Assembly: GCA_000697475.1 (NCBI GenBank)
Contig: JNEU01001137.1
Coordinates: 1 to 64,000 of the forward strand
Source of the DNA: Lichtheimia corymbifera B2541
Taxonomy: Eukaryota > Mucoromycota > Mucoromycetes > Mucorales > Lichtheimiaceae
Direction: 5' to 3'
Length of the DNA stretch: 64,000 nt
Within the stretch, counting starts at the first letter, position 1. Every line of letters starts with the position of its first letter. This document shows, one piece after another, positions 58,409-64,000 of the stretch. The notes under the pieces were generated by a model. The model was not told the origin of the DNA. It worked only from the letters and a program-made list of their open reading frames with translations, and searched no databases. Made by a program: the position numbers and the translations under genes.

Positions 58409-59497
58409 ATGACAGATCCTAAAGTCAGCAATAGCACTACACTGCCATCTATTTCCCATCTCTTGAACCCTGCATCCCAAGGAAGAATAGCATCCACTAC
58501 AAGCACCAAAGACACAATTTCTTTGAGCAATTTATCTGATCCGACTTGTTCAAAGCAAAACCATGCATATTCTACTACAAAGCTTCTCCAAGATTATCCA
58601 TCACCACCGCTTTCATCTTCAGCTTTGGAATATCCAACATCGTCCATTCCACCTCTTCAGGGTAATGATCCGCCTCCACGACACACACGCACAATCAGCA
58701 GTGATAGCGATAGCACAATAACGTCATTGTCCGATACACAGCGTTCATATCAGCGATTTTCAAGATGGGGTACTACATCACCCACTATGCAATATTTTCA
58801 TTCACCTATTTCCGCACCATGGACTGTAACAAAGGATAAGGGTGCTGCTACTGAAGCGTCATCCTCTGTATCAAAGCCATCAGTTGATGTGAATCCTTCA
58901 ACGTCAGAACGTCTTGAAACACCGGCACCCACCCGATTATCCTTTACGTCTACAGGGGAGCCTATTCTCAAACGACGACGGGGACGACCACCATCCAATG
59001 CACGTGAAGCATGCACTTGGGAAGGTGGCTGGACATTTTTATCGCCCACTGTATGGTCAGTCAATAACAACAACAACAGCAATCAGGTGACCGCGCCACC
59101 ATCTACCGCGTTGCCTGTTTCATCATCGTCATCAGGACAACAAAACGACCAGCCAAGAAAAACATTAGATGCAGCAGCAACATCACAACAACAGCCACAT
59201 TCAGGAGCGATATCTGATATTGCCGCGTTCTCAAGTTCTGATTTGTCCAATGTAATGCATATGCCAAAACGTAAACGAGGAAGAAAACCGAAAAAGCAAC
59301 TTGTTGGCCATTCTTGCTTTGTATGGAAAGATATACCGATAGTACGGTCTCCATTATCCACAGCCAAAGCACGTGCCACCGCAGCTGCGAATCGTCTGAA
59401 AAAAGAAAAAGAGCGCCAGGAACAACAAAGACAAAAGCAGCAAGAAAATGTTCTCATTGTTGATGATAACAAAGTGCATCATGAAGACAGCTGCTAA
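58409..59497 (+). CDS. AT-hook protein, putative transcription factor
   Basis: Single exon, 362 aa from ATG at 58409. Two AT-hooks that bind the minor groove of A/T-rich DNA: LKRRRGRPPSNAREA near residues 188-202 and PKRKRGRKPKK near 286-296. Each is followed by a short aromatic motif (CTWEGGWTFLSPTVW and CFVWKDIPIV), an unusual paired arrangement. An N-terminal LPSISHLLNP resembles the short docking motif of several fungal regulators. The rest is Ser/Thr/Pro/Gln-rich and disordered, and the tail has a basic coiled stretch RLKKEKERQEQQRQKQQ. The role is inferred as nuclear, DNA-binding; target genes unknown. Confidence 0.8.
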   Translation: MTDPKVSNSTTLPSISHLLNPASQGRIASTTSTKDTISLSNLSDPTCSKQNHAYSTTKLLQDYPSPPLSSSALEYPTSSIPPLQGNDPPPRHTRTISSDSDSTITSLSDTQRSYQRFSRWGTTSPTMQYFHSPISAPWTVTKDKGAATEASSSVSKPSVDVNPSTSERLETPAPTRLSFTSTGEPILKRRRGRPPSNAREACTWEGGWTFLSPTVWSVNNNNNSNQVTAPPSTALPVSSSSSGQQNDQPRKTLDAAATSQQQPHSGAISDIAAFSSSDLSNVMHMPKRKRGRKPKKQLVGHSCFVWKDIPIVRSPLSTAKARATAAANRLKKEKERQEQQRQKQQENVLIVDDNKVHHEDSC

Positions 59498-60544
59498 TGT
59501 GCTCCTTCCTTCATTGTACAGTATTCAACCAAAGATAACCGACTCAGCATGTTCTTTTCCATGTATCATTTTTTCTTCCTCCCGTATTTTTATATGTATG
59601 CAACTCATCAACAAAAAAGCAATCAATACCATCATCAGCTTAACTTATGTATCTTATCATTATGACAAACCCGCATTTCAATGAAATATGTATGCTACTT
59701 TATTCATCTCACAGACGACGTAATGCTTAATGGTGTTTTTGGAAGTTATGTATTACGGCAACCATCCTTCTCCGATCACCTGGACATCTTCGATCAAGTG
59801 GTATCTCCCCTCTTGTATAAATTACATGATCTAAACCACAAAAGAGGAACGTGTGTTACGGCGTTGTTGTCAAGATCTCATCACAACAAGTCAAACAGCT
59901 GAGAGACTTATGGATCGAGCATACCCCTTTCTTTTCATCCCTTTTTCCTTTATTACCACAGCGTTTCGATGTACTTCTGGTACAACCCTGTATTTTCCAC
60001 ATACGACGAAATCCAACTCGGGAAGAAGGAAGGTCACTTGCGTTATAAAGCTTAGAAATTGTTGGCCAATCCAATATCGCATTCGCTACAATAACCCTTT
60101 ATTCCAATATCATTGTTCACAAGAGATAGAATGGGAGGCACACAATCGCTCCAATTGGGTGAATGATACATCGATTGGGAAGGTTTGCCTTTTGTGCTGT
60201 TCTAAGATGGATGCGTAGTGGTCTAATGCGTTAAACCATGGGCTTGGATGATGGTAGCTGCCATGGAATAGTGCGTACGTAAAGCATGATAATTGGATGG
60301 GACCAATCTTCGTTCAGGATGACACCATCAAGTTCAAGTTGACAATGGATACGTAAGACCAAGGCTCTCTTTCCACGCGTCGTATAATAGCCGTATCCCT
60401 CCAACCCATGTACCAAGCCAATATATAGATCCATATCCATAGGAAGTCGTATGTATTGAAACAAGTTGCTACACGTAAATAAAGCTGCTTTTGTACAATG
60501 GCTATCTGCTGTCCACGTAGGAAAGGGTGTAAGGAAGGTTGCTG
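59498..60544. other. Repeat-flanking region, possible decayed gene
   Basis: On the minus strand, 60231-60464 reads a protein-like frame (FQYIRLPMDMDLYIGLVHGL, then VLRIHCQLELDGVILNEDWS) that has no start or splicing context I can resolve. It continues into the repeat block to the right. I do not recognise the family; a degenerated mobile-element or multicopy gene is possible. Confidence 0.35.
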
Positions 60545-61970
60545 CAAGTAACTTGAGATAATGGAGTAAACACCTTGCTATTGGTAACTGCTGTTACGAT
60601 TGATCGTGGCAGAGGAATGTCCAAGAAAAGGTGTAGTGTCAAGCAACGCGGTGCTGTAGTGAGGTGCACATACGCCATGCAGTTGCCATTCAGTTGAAGA
60701 CAATGGGATCAAGGCAGTTGTAGGATCGACATGATGTGTTGAAGCAGAACAATCGTTCGCAGGCGGGAGTTGTACTTGAATGGGGCAACAGTCGAGAATG
60801 GGTGGAGAGGCAAATAAGATGGGAGTGGGAAGAGCTGGAAATTAAATAGGACAGGTACTGCACTATAAATCCATGCACACCGTAATTGATCCATGATCTT
60901 GAGATTACCCATCTCGTACCCCAAACTTGCACACAAGGTGCTTTCGGATATGCTGATCAACTTTGTCTTAATAAAGAACTCACGCTTCATTTAAAAGTTT
61001 TGAATGGGAGGGTGTAATGTGGGGTTCACTATGACCGACGGAATTTGGGTACCCGCCCGGATTCACTGAAATGCCAAATAGTATGAAAAATTGTGGGATT
61101 CCCCATCTCGTACTTGAAACTTGGTAAGCAGATTAGCTGAGTCCTCCTGATCAACTCCATTCATTTAAAAATCGCATGTTTCATTATGATGTTTCAATGA
61201 ACCGGGCGGTCCAAATTTTAGGGGAGATGATGGATGGGCGGAACGCAAGTAGGGTACATAGTGCACACCCCCGCGATTGCCCACCTCCATCGCGAAACTT
61301 GGTCAGACGGTGGGCTTCGACATGCTGATCAACTCCATTCAAATAAAAACCATACGCTTCATTATGAGATCTTTGATGCGGGCGTCCGACGATGAACGCA
61401 CTTGATTATATATAAGTTGGACGGCCCCATGACGGGAGATTCCTTTTCTCAAAGATGAAACCTTCACACAAGGTGCTCGCAGGTATGCTGATCAATTTCT
61501 TTCTCATAAAGACCTCACGCTTCATTTGAAAATCTTGAAGGAGAGGGTATAATGGGTGATTGACTATGACCGACGGAATTTCCGTGTCCGCCCAAAATCA
61601 TGCGATGTCAAGTAGTATAAATTACCTTAGGATTCACCACCTGCAGCCTGAGACTTTGACATACGGTAGCTGAGATATGCTGATGAACTCCATTCATTTA
61701 AAAGGAGCATGCTTCATTGTGAAAAATTTGATGGGAGGATACAGATGGGAACATAAAGCCGGGTAGACGACCGATGACCCCCAAAATTCCCCACATGAAA
61801 CTTGAAACTTTCACACAAGGTACTCTCGGACATGCTGATCAATTTCATTCTCATAAAGCATCCATGCTTCATTTGAAAGTTTTGAATAGGAGGGGTATCG
61901 CGAGAGGATATGGACGTCCGGACAGGAAGATGCAACTTGTTATAAAGGTGCTCTCTCATTGTAAATATGG
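60545..61970 (+). repeat. Dispersed repeat with tandem 155-196 bp units, right copy
   Basis: The left part (60545-60950) is the reverse complement of 560-1000. The right part holds six diverged tandem units anchored by 'ctgatcaa' cores near 60953, 61145, 61323, 61483, 61679 and 61834, with spacings of 192, 178, 160, 196 and 155 bp. Each core is followed by one of two variants: 'ctcataaag..cttcatttgaaa' (B) or 'ccattcatttaaaa' (A), in the order B A A B A B. Each unit also carries a 'ccccatctcgtacttgaaacttgg'-like preamble. No coding potential seen; an A/B dimer satellite or a terminal region of an unknown element fits. Confidence 0.85.
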
Positions 61971-62846
61971 ATAAGGCAATGGCTTGCAGATTCATGCAAA
62001 GATGAATGCTACGAGGTTGTAATGTGGCTACGTAAACGAAACATATAACCTTTGGTAAGGTCATTACTCCATAGGTTGCGTTTAATGCATTCAACAAGGG
62101 GCCGAGCAACCCAGTCCTTATTTGATATCATCCACGATCTTTGTAGCCTTCACACAATGTCCCACCCGTTCTCTTCATAATACACTTTGGAATGACTTAT
62201 ACAAAAAGCACATTGTACTTGTATTGCTTCAAATTGTCTACTATTGCTACTATCACTACCGCTGGTTTCGACATGAGGGCATTCGTACAAGGTTCAGGGA
62301 TCTAAAGGTAGCATATCGGACACAGGTACTGCATTGTCAACTCGACCTGTTGAATGACCAAGGATATAGGTTACCGATTGGTTCCCCTAATGCCAGTTCA
62401 AATGGTGATGCGTAAGCCTCTATTGGCGAAAGGCATATGGAGTGTAAGTAAAAGGCGGTCTTCATGCAACTGACACCAACCTCCCTTCTATTCATTTACC
62501 AGTGAGCGATTCGGGTGTCTTGGCGTGGTCCCACTTCATTTTTCATATCAACAACGGATTCATCGCCATCATTTGTATTCACCATCGGCAATCAAATCAA
62601 TACAATACGAGCTCCAGAAGATCCTTGTACCATGTTATCTTTGATAAGGCGGCGGCATCAGCACAGCAATTGATTGGCCAGCAGACAACGTTACCGATCG
62701 CACGCTGAAGAAGAGGAGCTGGGAAGTAAAGCGTGGGAACATTTTCAAATAGCGCTCGGTGTGGGGGAGAACAAGAGAAGGCATGCGAGCTAGAGAACGA
62801 CAAGCTTTCCTTTTCACTTTTTTTCTCACCCTTTCTCTTCACACTC
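61971..62846. other. Repeat-flanking intergenic region
   Basis: Holds an ORF at 62122-62415 that includes RTQVLHCQLDLLNDQGYRLP, faintly recalling the 60300 frame on the other strand, so it may be another decayed copy. The last 100 bp are the promoter of the carboxylase gene. No functional gene supported. Confidence 0.4.
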
Positions 62847-64000
62847 ATGTTATCTGCACGTCGTATCCTCACACCAAACAATCTACGTATCTTATCAGGC
62901 CGTGTGGCTGCATATCATACCTTGCATGAACAACAAGCTACCGTCCTTCCCAACAAGGTCGAAACTGCAAGTGCCAGCTTCAAGGTAAACTCTCTCTCTC
63001 TCTCTCTTTTGAGTGACGCGCTCCTTCATATTAACCGATATGACGCGTAGGAAAATGCTGAAAAGATGCAAAAGGCTGTGGAAGATCTCGAGTTGACCAT
63101 TGAGAAAATCAAGTTGGGTAAAGTATTGACAAGGCACAATGATGGAGGAGATTGGAACCATGTAGCTGATTGGATTGGTTGATATAGGTGGAGGTGAACG
63201 TGCACGACAGAGACATCTCTCTCGAAACAAGATGCTTCCACGTGATAGGTAAATCCATGATTTGAGTAGTCTGCAAGATGTTTTGCTCACGCATTTTTAT
63301 ATGTATACAGAATCAACCGATTGCTCGATCCAAAGTATGGCAGTGGAAAAAAGGGATACACATTCGGTTTATTAATGCTGCTTATAATCTCCTAGCTCGC
63401 CATTCTTGGAGTTGTCGCCATTGGCTGGTTACGAGTTATACGATGATGTGGTCCCTGCAGGTGGTATCATCACTGGTATTGGACGTGTTAATGGGTAAGT
63501 GTGCATAGGATGGAAGGAATGCATGATATTGATATCTGTTTTCCTTAGTACGGAGTGCATGGTTGTTGCAAACGATCCCACAGTCAAGGTAAGAAATCGG
63601 GAAACGGGGGGTCACGACCAATATACGTATTGAGTTTATCCTTTCCATAGGGTGGATCTTATTATCCAATCACAGGTATGATTGAAAAGAAGAGAGCAAG
63701 AAATGACAACAGACTAATACTGACAACAAAATAGTTAAGAAGCACTTGCGCGCTCAAGAAGTAGCAAAGGAGAACAACCTTCCTTGTATTTATCTTGGTA
63801 AGTATGAGCAACGAGGATCATTAACAAAGATTAATTGATATCTCGGTTTACAGTGGATTCTGGAGGTGCCAATCTTCCTCGTCAAGCTGATGTGTTCCCT
63901 GATCGTGAGCACTTTGGACGTATCTTTTATAATCAAGCAAACATGTCTGCCATGGGTATTCCACAAATTGCTGCAGTGATGGGCTCTTGCACTGCTGGCG
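62847..64000 (+). CDS. MCCB: Methylcrotonyl-CoA carboxylase beta subunit, 5' part
   Basis: The coding strand runs off the right edge, so the gene is partial. Exons seen: 62847-62984, 63051-63117, 63188-63248, 63311-63334, 63398-63494, 63549-63588, 63651-63675, 63735-63797, 63854 onward. The start [16 protein letters not shown] is basic and amphipathic, fitting a mitochondrial presequence. Then [109 protein letters not shown] and [20 protein letters not shown] match the carboxyltransferase N-domain of MCC beta. This enzyme carboxylates 3-methylcrotonyl-CoA in leucine breakdown with the biotin-bearing alpha subunit, not seen here. The VDSGGA loop reads Asn where Tyr is usual. Confidence 0.93.

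Noticed and set aside
1..64000. CRISPR arrays, bacterial operons, rRNA or tRNA genes
   Set aside because: The window is intron-rich eukaryotic DNA; the tandem units at the edges are diverged and lack spacer/repeat regularity, and I saw no tRNA cloverleaf or rRNA sequence by eye. A tRNAscan run would be decisive.

Overview
This is eukaryotic DNA, almost certainly fungal and most like an early-diverging (Mucoromycota-type) genome. The genes are compact and split by short introns of about 45-130 nt with GT..AG borders and CTAAC/CTAAT-like branch points. Intergenic gaps are 0.1-3 kb, homopolymer stretches (Q, S, T, P) are common in regulatory proteins, and microsatellites are frequent. The gene set fits such a fungus: plasma-membrane H+-ATPase, HAL-type kinase, CreA/Mig1-type zinc finger, COMPASS and Rpd3L subunits. 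I assembled exon joins by hand from splice signals, reading frame and family knowledge; no alignment was run. The taxonomic placement is inference.

Left edge (1-2060): a decayed dispersed repeat, then empty DNA. 2061-8538: a Q/P-rich protein, a small membrane protein, a gene-poor 3 kb, then a long SPP1-type COMPASS subunit. 9547-14420: thiamine pyrophosphokinase, a large unknown Ser/Pro-rich protein and a CreA/Mig1-like repressor. 15495-21809: proteasome alpha3-type subunit (PSMA3), Sds3-like protein, Pyp1-like polyol phosphatase and a class 1A dihydroorotate dehydrogenase. 23062-30933: F-box protein, ITP pyrophosphatase, Pet191, a 1009-residue two-domain glycosyltransferase and a Smr-domain protein. 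31626-37959: an OSR1/SPAK-like kinase, HP1 with a very long hinge, and an SDR reductase. 38089-47134: the plasma-membrane H+-ATPase, a MYSM1-like Myb-SWIRM-JAMM deubiquitinase, a nucleotide-sugar-transporter-like protein, a three-repeat RPEL protein and a proline-rich mini-ORF. 47701-53082: GH5_12-type sterylglucosidase and HAL-type kinase. 54647-59497: proteasome PSMA4 subunit, an RS-rich protein split into short exons, and an AT-hook protein. 59498-62846: repeat DNA inverted relative to the left edge. 62847-64000: the 5' part of methylcrotonyl-CoA carboxylase beta subunit, running off the window.

Genes are not organised in operons; neighbours are mostly housekeeping and regulatory and unrelated. 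The one thematic excess is chromatin: SPP1 (H3K4 methylation), SDS3 (histone deacetylation), HP1 (H3K9me reading) and a MYSM1-like H2A deubiquitinase lie within 40 kb. The most noteworthy items are the MYSM1-type architecture in a fungus, the fused GT31-GT32 membrane glycosyltransferase, the kinase with a poly-Q insertion in its activation segment, two GC-AG introns, and the window-flanking inverted tandem repeats.
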